From Anaerolineales bacterium (GTDB taxonomy: Bacteria; Chloroflexota; Anaerolineae; Anaerolineales; UBA4823), in NCBI GenBank assembly GCA_016935755.1, contig JAFGQI010000021.1, positions 1 through 60,492 on the forward strand: a DNA stretch of 60,492 nucleotides. Reading direction: 5' to 3'. The position numbers and the translations under genes were made by a program. How positions within the stretch are numbered: position 1 is the stretch's first letter; each line of letters begins with the position of its first letter. The notes below the pieces were generated by a model. The model did no database searches. It saw only the letters and a program-made list of their open reading frames with translations, and had not been told where the DNA came from. Shown here one piece after another: positions 53,889 through 60,492 of this stretch.

Positions 53889-54737
53889 ATGACCTACACT
53901 CTCTTGATTTCAACCGATGAGCTTGCCGAACACTTGAACGATCCAGATTGGATCGTGGTGGACTGCCGCTTTGTGCTGGCTGCGCCAGAGCGCGGCGAGC
54001 AGAATTATCTGCACAGTCATATCCCTGGCGCGATCTATGCTCACCTGGAGCGCGATTTATCCAGCCCGGTGATCCCCGGCGTGACAGGCCGCCACCCCTG
54101 GCTCGGTGCAGAGCAGACAGTGGAAGCCCTGGAGCGCCTGGGGATTGGCTCGCACATGCAGGTGGTGGCTTATGACGATGCCGGCGGGGCGCTGGCAGCC
54201 ACGCGCCTGTGGGGCATGCTGCGCTGGCTGGGTCATGAGGCGGTTGCTATCCTGGACGGGGGCTGGCAGAAGTGGGTGAACGAAGACAGGGATATTGCTA
54301 TGGGCCTGGAGACGCGCCCGGCTCAATCTATCGTTCCTCGGCTGCGTCCCGAATTGATCGCGGACATTGTAGAGGTCGATCGTATGCGCCTTGACCCGGC
54401 TTGCCGGGTCTTCGACGCCCGCACTCTGGAACGCTACCACGGGCAGAATGAGACCATTGACCCGATCGCCGGGCATATTCCGGGCGCATACAGCGCACCA
54501 TATCTGGAAAATCTGACCGAAGACCTTACCCTGCGCTCGCCTGAGGAACTGCGCGCCCATTATAAGGCTCTGTTGGGCGAGATTCCAGCCGAGCGGGTGG
54601 CTTTCTACTGCGGTTCGGGGGTGACATCCATCCACAATGTCTTGGCAGTGATGATCGCCGGGCTGGGCGAGGCCAGGGTCTATGCAGGTTCCTGGAGTGA
54701 ATGGATCGCCGACCGGAAGCGGCCAGTCGCCACCTGA
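53889..54737 (+). CDS. Sulfurtransferase (thiosulfate/3-mercaptopyruvate type)
   Basis: 282 residues with two rhodanese domains. The N-terminal domain lacks the catalytic cysteine (VVDCRFVLAAPERGEQNYLHSHIPGA; VAYDDAGGALAATRLWGMLR). The C-terminal domain carries it: C241 in FYCGSGVTSIHNVLA. The CGSGVT loop is nearer to 3-mercaptopyruvate sulfurtransferase than to classic thiosulfate sulfurtransferase. It transfers a sulfane sulfur to cyanide or thiols. Confidence 0.9.
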   Translation: MTYTLLISTDELAEHLNDPDWIVVDCRFVLAAPERGEQNYLHSHIPGAIYAHLERDLSSPVIPGVTGRHPWLGAEQTVEALERLGIGSHMQVVAYDDAGGALAATRLWGMLRWLGHEAVAILDGGWQKWVNEDRDIAMGLETRPAQSIVPRLRPELIADIVEVDRMRLDPACRVFDARTLERYHGQNETIDPIAGHIPGAYSAPYLENLTEDLTLRSPEELRAHYKALLGEIPAERVAFYCGSGVTSIHNVLAVMIAGLGEARVYAGSWSEWIADRKRPVAT

Positions 54738-54776
54738 TCGGCAGGCAGTAATCAGTCTTTAGAGCAGAGGCTAATG

Positions 54777-56171
54777 TTAAAAATCTAACGCTGGGGGGGT
54801 GTCGATAATCGTATCCAGCGTGAGCAGTTCGCCTTCCAGAGTCGCCAACGACAGGTCGAAGGCGCGATTCTTTTGCTGCACGAACAAAAAGGTCTGTTCA
54901 TCGATCCAGTTTACCGAGAAAATATTGACGCCCTCACCAGTAAAGGGCTGCGCGGCGGCATCCAGGCTGCCGATCTGCGCTTGTTGATCTTCTCCCACCG
55001 AGAAGACGAAGCGGCGCGAATCGGGAGACCAGCCATAGAAGCGCAGCATGCGGCCCTTCTGGTAAACCCAGTCGCCCGAACCATCGGCCTTGGCAATATG
55101 CAGTTCGCGCTGATTATCGGCAGGAGGGCCGTATTCCAGCAGATAGACCAGCAGGCTGCAGTCAGGCGAGAAAGACACGGGGGTATCGAAGAAGGGGGTG
55201 GCTGATAGACTGCCAACCTGATAAGCAGGCGCACCATCCAGGTCGATGCGCCAGAGGGCGGTAGGCTGGCGAGGGTCGGCCAGTGGGTCGGCAGGTGGGA
55301 TTGCCACGCGCAAGAAGGTGCCATCCGGCGACCAGACCGGGGCGGCATAGTAGCGGTATTCGCTGTAGGTGGTGACTGGAGCATAATCCAACACCTTGCG
55401 GTAGCTGCTGCCATCCGCATCAGCCAGCAGAATGGCGTCTGGTGTGGAAAGCGCCACCTGCCCCCCGTCCGGCGAGAACACAAATTCACCCCCCCAACCG
55501 GAGAGCAGCACATAGTTCAGTTCGCCCGTGATGGCATCCACCGTGTTGAGGTCATTCAGCAAGACCAGCCCAGGTCCATCGAAGACCTGGTGGGTGTTGA
55601 AAGCCAGCCGGTGCGTCCCGGGGATCCATTCCATGTGGTAAGGGTTGATCGCCACAGCATTGGCATCCCGCACCCCGCCGCCAATGGTGTCCAGGTCGCT
55701 GATGCTGACCAGCCGCCGCTCATTCTCCCCGCTGATCTCCACGGCCCAGATCTCGGCGTGGAAGGCATTCACCTGGCGCAGGTAGGCGACGAGCTTGCCA
55801 TCGGGTGAGATTTTCAGCGCATATGCATCTCCCTGGTTGGTCAGAGGAGAGGGGGAGCCATCCTGCCACAGCCAGATATTCCCGTCCTTGAGGTAGGCGA
55901 CCTTAATTTTGGTCAAGTTTTCATCCGGAGTGGGCAGCGGCGTGAGCAGGGCAGGCTGTCCGGTGCTGGTGGGGAAAAGGGGAAAGGCCTGGCTGGTGGG
56001 GGAGGCTGGAGGCGTGGGAATAGCCTGGGTCAGTGCAGGCAGGGTAGCTGCGGGGGTTTCTGCCGCCTTTCTCAGGTTGCATGCGGATAGAGATGCAGCC
56101 AGCGCGGTGCTCAAGCAGAGCGCCAGGAGGACATTACAGATTGGTGCCTGTTTGCCAAACCTGCCAGCCAT
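54777..56171 (-). CDS. TolB-like beta-propeller lipoprotein
   Basis: 464 residues. A signal peptide ends at the lipobox ASLSAC, so the protein is lipid-anchored. A threonine/proline linker (about 45-85) is followed by WD40/TolB-like propeller blades marked by SPDGKLVAYLR, SPDGGQVALSTPD, WSPDGTFLRVAIP, SPDCSLLVYLLEY and WSPDSRRFVFSV. It is likely an extracellular binding or scaffolding protein. AGGAGG precedes the ATG. It follows the zinc-ribbon/ABC genes in the same direction. Confidence 0.85.
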   Translation of the reverse strand: MAGRFGKQAPICNVLLALCLSTALAASLSACNLRKAAETPAATLPALTQAIPTPPASPTSQAFPLFPTSTGQPALLTPLPTPDENLTKIKVAYLKDGNIWLWQDGSPSPLTNQGDAYALKISPDGKLVAYLRQVNAFHAEIWAVEISGENERRLVSISDLDTIGGGVRDANAVAINPYHMEWIPGTHRLAFNTHQVFDGPGLVLLNDLNTVDAITGELNYVLLSGWGGEFVFSPDGGQVALSTPDAILLADADGSSYRKVLDYAPVTTYSEYRYYAAPVWSPDGTFLRVAIPPADPLADPRQPTALWRIDLDGAPAYQVGSLSATPFFDTPVSFSPDCSLLVYLLEYGPPADNQRELHIAKADGSGDWVYQKGRMLRFYGWSPDSRRFVFSVGEDQQAQIGSLDAAAQPFTGEGVNIFSVNWIDEQTFLFVQQKNRAFDLSLATLEGELLTLDTIIDTPPALDF

Positions 56172-56182
56172 GAGTTTACCTC

Positions 56183-56956
56183 CTAGATATCATCCTGATA
56201 GCGCGAGTTCTCCAGGTCTTTACGCAGTTTCTCCTGCTCATCCTGGGCGACACCCCCGCCGCCTTGCAGGGCATCTTCCAGTTCGGCGGCTTCGGCAGCC
56301 CGCAGCATGTCAATCGGCAGTGAGCGCACAATGCCCCATTTTCCGCAGTACGGGCAGCGGTCCAGCTTTCCAGCCACCATATTGAAGGCGAAGAAGTGGA
56401 TGGCGAAGGGCCGTTGGCAGCGTGAGCAGATTGCTCCGCCGGAGAGGCCGTATTTGCGCGGCGTGCCGGGCGGCAGGTTTTTCTGCTTCCCGGAAGTCAG
56501 GAAGATCGAGACGAAGGCCAGGATCAGCACCCCAAAGAGGATGGCGAACACAGGTATCATCATCTTCATGGTCGTCTGCCAGCCTTCATCAGCACTGACA
56601 AAATCCACCTTGATCTCATTGGAGTGCAGTTCCTGCCCGCCTGTGGTGTAGCCGGTGGCTGACAGCGTGTGGGGTCCAGTGGGGTGGACGTCGGTGGTGA
56701 AGCGCAGGTTGAAAGGCGCCTGGGTCACCTCGCCCAGAGTTTCCCCATCCAGGTAGAAGACCACCCGGCTCAGGTCCTCCGGGCCAGCTGCTTTTAGCGA
56801 GAAAGTCCCCTGGATGTCATTGCCGGCGGCGTAGCCGAAATCCCGTGACATGCGCAGGGTGAGCTGAGAGTCTTCCTGCGCGGCGGCGGGAAGGATAAAA
56901 ATCAAGCCCGCCAGCAGCGCAAAAAGGATTGGTAAAACAGTTCTGTAAGGTCTCAT
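56183..56956 (-). CDS. Membrane protein with Ig-like ectodomain and zinc ribbon
   Basis: 257 residues. A signal peptide (about 1-26) is followed by an Ig-like beta-sandwich (residues 30-120, VVFYLDGETLGEVTQAPFNLRF), one membrane helix (MMIPVFAILFGVLILAFVSIF, about 130-150) and a C-terminal domain inside the cell with a zinc ribbon (CSRCQ...CPYCG). The Ig-like domain resembles those that bind sugar or adhesin partners. AGGAG precedes the ATG. It lies between the propeller lipoprotein and an ABC exporter, so all four genes may act together. Function is unknown. Confidence 0.72.
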   Translation of the reverse strand: MRPYRTVLPILFALLAGLIFILPAAAQEDSQLTLRMSRDFGYAAGNDIQGTFSLKAAGPEDLSRVVFYLDGETLGEVTQAPFNLRFTTDVHPTGPHTLSATGYTTGGQELHSNEIKVDFVSADEGWQTTMKMMIPVFAILFGVLILAFVSIFLTSGKQKNLPPGTPRKYGLSGGAICSRCQRPFAIHFFAFNMVAGKLDRCPYCGKWGIVRSLPIDMLRAAEAAELEDALQGGGGVAQDEQEKLRKDLENSRYQDDI

Positions 56957-56972
56957 TTTGAGGCGCTCCTGT

Positions 56973-57764
56973 CTATTTCCAGCGAGTCAGGATGGTCTCG
57001 CGCTGGAACAGCTTTGCCGCCAGGTAGACCAGGCCTGCGTCGATGAAGATCAGCACCACCGCGGTGACCAGGATTACCTGTTTGTTGATAATGAACAGGC
57101 CAGTAAGCTGACCGAAGAAGAACGCCAGCACTGGCAGAATTACAATCATCGAAAGCTGTTCCGCCACGCGCGGATCGTTGACCCGCGAAGAGACCATCAC
57201 GCTCACCGTGACCGAGAGCAGCGCCATCAGCGGACCGACCACAAAGATGGCGATCAGCCAGCGCGCATCCATCATGGCCGCAAAGATGGCGCGGTTGGTG
57301 ACGATCAGCCAGGCGCCGATGGCGTAGATGATAAATCCGGCATAGGTGGCGATCACCGCCGGGATGACCGCCGCCAGGCATTTGCCGACCAGCAGTTCGA
57401 CGGTGGTGATGGGGGTTGCCAGCAGAGGCTCCAGGCTGCGGGTGGATTTCTCGCCCACGATCGAATAAGAGGCGATGGTGGAGGGGATCGCCAGGGGGAT
57501 AATCATGAACATGATCATGAACTGGCTGACCATATAAACCTGGAAGCACTCGCCTCCGTTCAGGCCAGGTGGGCAGAAGGCATTGAAGGCATCAGGCATT
57601 TCGCTGCCGGCCGCATCCATGCTTGCATCTCCGCCCATGGCGAGTAAGATGCCCAGCGGCAGGGCGGTCATGATCAGGGGCAAGAAGGCTACGGTAAACA
57701 GGACCATGCGGTTCTTGAAGACCTCGGCCCATTCTTTGCGGATGATGGTTTTGATTTTTTCCAT
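56973..57764 (-). CDS. ABC-2-type transporter permease
   Basis: 263 residues with six predicted membrane helices. It fits ABC-2 permeases with a large extracytoplasmic loop between helices 1 and 2 (GGDASMDAAGSEMPDAFNAF). Motifs include KSTRSLEPLLATPITTVELLVGK, typical of drug and polysaccharide or Na+ exporter permeases. It pairs with the ATPase gene 18 bp upstream and would export an unknown substrate. Confidence 0.87.
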   Translation of the reverse strand: MEKIKTIIRKEWAEVFKNRMVLFTVAFLPLIMTALPLGILLAMGGDASMDAAGSEMPDAFNAFCPPGLNGGECFQVYMVSQFMIMFMIIPLAIPSTIASYSIVGEKSTRSLEPLLATPITTVELLVGKCLAAVIPAVIATYAGFIIYAIGAWLIVTNRAIFAAMMDARWLIAIFVVGPLMALLSVTVSVMVSSRVNDPRVAEQLSMIVILPVLAFFFGQLTGLFIINKQVILVTAVVLIFIDAGLVYLAAKLFQRETILTRWK

Positions 57765-57782
57765 AGGATTTGTGTTTAGCGA

Positions 57783-58691
57783 TCAGGCGTTCTTGACCAG
57801 CTGGAGGTAGACATCCTCCAGGGAATGGCGCAGCTCGCCCACGAACTGGATTTCGGCGCCCGCGCCGACCAGCGCCCGGATGACGGCGGGGTTGTTGGTC
57901 TCGGGGTCTTCCAGGGTAACCACCAGCTTGTTATCCACCAGGCGAGCTTCGCGGGTGAAGGGCAGGCCGGTGACAACATCCGCCAGCCCAGAATCGACCC
58001 GCAGCAGGTGAAAGACCACCTTGCGCCCGAATACCTGCGAGCGCAGCTTCGCCGGGGTGTCGACCACCAGCAGGCGGGTCTTGAAGACCCCGATGCGGTC
58101 GCATAACCGGTCGGCCTCGTCCAGGTTGTGGGTGCACAGGAAGATCGTGCGCCCCTCCTTACGCAGTTCATCGATGAACTCGCGCACCAGCTTGGCCGCC
58201 TCCGGGTCCAGCCCGGCGGTCGGCTCGTCCAGGAAAAGGATGCGCGGCTCGTGCAGCAGGGCGCGGGCGATGGCCAGCTTCTGCTTCATGCCTTTGGAAA
58301 AGGTGCCGGCCTCGTCGAAGCGCCGCTCCCACAGCCCCAGCATGCGCAGGTATTTCTCCACCTGCCCGGGGATGTCCTTGACTTCGTACAGGCTGGCGTA
58401 GATGCGCAGGTTGTATTCGGCGCTGAGGTTATCGTACATCCCAGGCGTTTCGGTCAGGATGCCCACCGAGCGGCGGATGTGGATGTCTTCCTTGCCGACC
58501 GCAAATCCGTTGACGGTAGCCCGGCCACCGGTGGGGGCGATCAGGCTGGTCAGCATGCGCACAGTGGTGGTCTTCCCTGCGCCGTTGGGCCCCAGGAAGC
58601 CGAAGACTTCGCCTTCGCGCACTTCCAGGTCCAGGCCGTCGACTGCCAGGACGGTATTGAATTTTTTGGTTAGCTTTTCGGTGATGATCAT
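57783..58691 (-). CDS. ABC transporter ATP-binding protein
   Basis: 302 residues. Walker A is LGPNGAGKTTTVRML, the Q-loop follows, the signature is TFSKGMKQKLAIARALLHEP, Walker B is RILFLDEPTAGLDPEA and the H-loop histidine is in LCTHNLDEAD. About 80 C-terminal residues form an accessory domain of the DrrA/CcmA type. It powers export with the permease encoded just downstream. Whether the cargo is a drug, lipid or protein is not apparent. Confidence 0.92.
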   Translation of the reverse strand: MIITEKLTKKFNTVLAVDGLDLEVREGEVFGFLGPNGAGKTTTVRMLTSLIAPTGGRATVNGFAVGKEDIHIRRSVGILTETPGMYDNLSAEYNLRIYASLYEVKDIPGQVEKYLRMLGLWERRFDEAGTFSKGMKQKLAIARALLHEPRILFLDEPTAGLDPEAAKLVREFIDELRKEGRTIFLCTHNLDEADRLCDRIGVFKTRLLVVDTPAKLRSQVFGRKVVFHLLRVDSGLADVVTGLPFTREARLVDNKLVVTLEDPETNNPAVIRALVGAGAEIQFVGELRHSLEDVYLQLVKNA

Positions 58692-58736
58692 AGGATTAAT
58701 TGGCTCAACAGGTTTTGTTTCTAAAATCCGAACCGG

Positions 58737-59621
58737 TTAATTGTAACGCGTATCCTCCAGATTTTTGGGGGTTTCGGGGAGATCTGCCGGTAGGGGTGGA
58801 ACCAATGGGGATGGCACTTCGGGTTCTTCAGGCGGCTGGGAGTCATTTTCAGGCAGCCCGCGCCGCAGGGTGAGCAGGGTGATGCTCAGCCCGGCTGTGG
58901 AGAGGATGCCTATCAACAGTTCCGTCAGATACATATTCCCGGCGTTGATGGTATAGACCGCTGCGGCGTTGATCAGGGTGTGCCAACCTACCGACAGCCA
59001 CACCCAGGCGATATTCTTGCGAATAAACGCCTGCAGCACGAGCAGGGAGGCCGATAGATGGAACAGGATGGCGAAGGCGCGCTCCAGCGCGCCGATCAGG
59101 GTTTCATACCATTCAGCCGACCAGTAGGCCTGGACCTGCTGCTGTGCCAGGGCCAACTGCTCTGCCGGCACCTGCGTGGAAAGATCCATGCCCCGGGCAA
59201 TGCTCATATTGACCAACGCCAGCAGCACCAGGATGCCCAGGATGATCGCCTCCGCGCCGCCATGACCGGCGCCCAGCAGCAGACCCGACTTCCAATCCCG
59301 CGCTTCCCTTGCCCACCAGCGGTATGCGATGTAACGGAACCATTCCTCCCACAACCCGGCGCTCAGCCCCAGCACCAGGGCGTTAAAAGGCAGCTGCCAC
59401 TCGGCAGGCGGGGCGGGCAGCACACCGCGCTGGAAGAGCAGGGTCAGGACATAGTTGAAGGGGATATGCCCAACCTGGGAGAGCACAAAAGTCCCCGCTC
59501 CAATCCACCAGATGCGCCATCCCAAATGGAAGCGGCGGGTCAGGAAGATGCCCAGGGCAGCCGGCAGGACGATCATGAGCAGTCCGTTCAAAAGATGCGT
59601 GATGGTGAGTAATGGGATCAT
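58737..59621 (-). CDS. YhfC-like intramembrane protein (putative metalloprotease)
   Basis: 294 residues with seven or more helices. A glutamate pair and arginine in LWEEWFRYIAYRWW, followed by GAGHGGAEAIILG, HLSASLLVLQAF and WHTLINAAAVY give the layout of the YhfC family, a group related to CPBP and PrsW membrane proteases. The last 40 residues are a proline-rich tail (PPEEPEVPSPLVPPLPADLP) predicted to be outside the membrane bilayer. Its place beside an ABC exporter may link it to processing of the exported product, which is speculation. Confidence 0.78.
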   Translation of the reverse strand: MIPLLTITHLLNGLLMIVLPAALGIFLTRRFHLGWRIWWIGAGTFVLSQVGHIPFNYVLTLLFQRGVLPAPPAEWQLPFNALVLGLSAGLWEEWFRYIAYRWWAREARDWKSGLLLGAGHGGAEAIILGILVLLALVNMSIARGMDLSTQVPAEQLALAQQQVQAYWSAEWYETLIGALERAFAILFHLSASLLVLQAFIRKNIAWVWLSVGWHTLINAAAVYTINAGNMYLTELLIGILSTAGLSITLLTLRRGLPENDSQPPEEPEVPSPLVPPLPADLPETPKNLEDTRYN

Positions 59622-59646
59622 TGGGTTATCAGAACCTCACAGGGTA

Positions 59647-60348
59647 TCAAGAATCTTGCATCAGCTTTTCTACATAGCCGGGCAGCAGGCGCAGGTTTTC
59701 CAGGGTGGTGTATTCGCCAACAGGATCTTCATCCACCAGCTCATGCGACCAGGTGTCGGCATAGGGGATGTAGACCGCCCGCGCCCCGATCGCCAGTACG
59801 GGCAGGATGTCCGAGCGCAGTGAATTGCCCACCATCAGGAAGCGCTCCGGGCGCAAGCCGCAGCGTTCCAGGATCGCCCGGTAGACTTCTGGCGTTTTCT
59901 CATGCACCACCTCAACCCAGCGGAAGTACCCGCTCAGGCCGGAGTGCAGGATCTTGGGACGCTGCTCGGAGGGGTCGCCCTTGGTGATCAGCATCAGTGG
60001 GCAGCGCTGCGCCAGGGCTTCCAGCGTCTCGCCCACGCCGTCGATCAGCAGCACATCCGCCGAGAGCATCTGGCGGGCGGTCGCCAGGATGGAGGTAATC
60101 ACCTCCGCCGGGGCCTGCCCGCCGGAAAGCTCCAGGGCGGCTTCGATCATCGACAGGATGAAGCTCTTGATGCCGTAGCCGTAGTAGCGCACATTGTGAG
60201 ATTCGATCTCCTCCAGGCGCTGCAGGCAGGCTTCCTGGCTGCAGCAGTCCGAGAACATCCCGGCAAAACGGGCCTTGGCCTGCGTGTACAGATATTCGTT
60301 GTCCCACAGGGTGTCGTCAGCGTCGAATGCGATGGCGTCAAAGATCAT
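59647..60348 (-). CDS. HAD-superfamily hydrolase
   Basis: 233 residues. The HAD motif I is FDADDTLWDN, motif II is LMLITKGDPSEQ, the lysine is in VVHEKTPEVYR and motif III is MVGNSLRSDILPVLAIGARAVYIPYADTW. With an alpha-helical cap of about 75 residues, it is a C1-capped phosphatase of the phosphoglycolate/beta-phosphoglucomutase type. Its substrate is unknown. GAGGA precedes the ATG. Confidence 0.88.
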   Translation of the reverse strand: MIFDAIAFDADDTLWDNEYLYTQAKARFAGMFSDCCSQEACLQRLEEIESHNVRYYGYGIKSFILSMIEAALELSGGQAPAEVITSILATARQMLSADVLLIDGVGETLEALAQRCPLMLITKGDPSEQRPKILHSGLSGYFRWVEVVHEKTPEVYRAILERCGLRPERFLMVGNSLRSDILPVLAIGARAVYIPYADTWSHELVDEDPVGEYTTLENLRLLPGYVEKLMQDS

Positions 60349-60492
60349 GGTAAATCCTCAGGGCGAATATGGCATAGCCAGGGAGGCGGGATCAGCCACA
60401 GATGCACACAGATGGCTTGACTGAAAAAACAGCACTTTAAAAATTGAAACATGGTCTGCCGAATTTCCAGAAGTGGCCAGAACGGCTAAATA

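Noticed and set aside
60349..60492. Gene at the right edge
   Set aside because: No frame with a start and family resemblance is seen in these 144 bases.

Overview
The window looks like part of a chromosome from an anaerobic or facultative member of the Chloroflexota, most likely class Anaerolineae. This is inferred from gene content and style: moderately GC-rich DNA, many Shine-Dalgarno-led genes, threonine/proline-rich lipoproteins, a glyA-gcvT fusion, a very long GH13 amylase beside a GH57 enzyme, and several zinc-ribbon membrane proteins. I could not run a search, so the assignment is provisional. There is no rRNA operon, phage, insertion sequence or CRISPR array. One tRNA gene (His) is present. 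Nearly everything is coding, with short gaps.

Layout. 1-1473: the N-terminal part of a secreted SBBP-repeat beta-propeller protein running off the left edge. 1697-3347: an aldo/keto reductase and a TetR regulator. 3354-3404: a perfect palindrome carrying back-to-back promoters. 3431-8490: a catabolic operon (class II aldolase, class III aminotransferase, FGGY kinase, MFS transporter). 8679-13073: a serine hydroxymethyltransferase-aminomethyltransferase fusion and a second PLP aminotransferase. 13120-16177: FKBP isomerase and two zinc-ribbon membrane proteins.

16196-26711 is the most interesting part. A MerR-type regulator with a cobalamin-binding photosensor module (CarH/LitR type, with its Wx9EH signature) is divergent from a long leftward block: TIGR01777 epimerase, aldo/keto reductase, DNA photolyase, HD hydrolase, a GNAT-like protein, then SDR/DUF2867 protein, two alpha/beta hydrolases and a peroxiredoxin-like gene. 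The two leftward promoters each carry three tandem 11-bp direct repeats of the form TnnAC(A/G) overlapping the -35 box, and share 16 identical bases. I read this as a light- and B12-controlled photoprotection regulon. Its last gene has an in-frame TGA exactly where the peroxiredoxin active-site cysteine belongs (U-P-F-C), followed by a hairpin of bacterial SECIS form, so it is a probable selenoprotein.

26780-36698: GHMP sugar kinase, tRNA-His directly downstream of hisS, M24 and M14 peptidases, a winged-helix AAA ATPase, PRPP synthetase-like protein, RNase PH and a Tat-exported L,D-transpeptidase. 36743-38233: two tandem lipoproteins and a decayed ABC transporter. 38368-43436: hypothetical protein, nitroreductase, Tex, acetyl-xylan-esterase-like hydrolase, CPBP protease. 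43441-51532: alpha-glucan/glycogen genes (malQ, glgC, GH57, 1180-residue GH13). 51556-60348: PP2C phosphatase, TIM-barrel protein, sulfurtransferase, then a leftward set with a propeller lipoprotein, zinc-ribbon membrane protein, ABC exporter pair, YhfC-like membrane protein and HAD phosphatase. Positions 60349-60492 hold nothing I can name.
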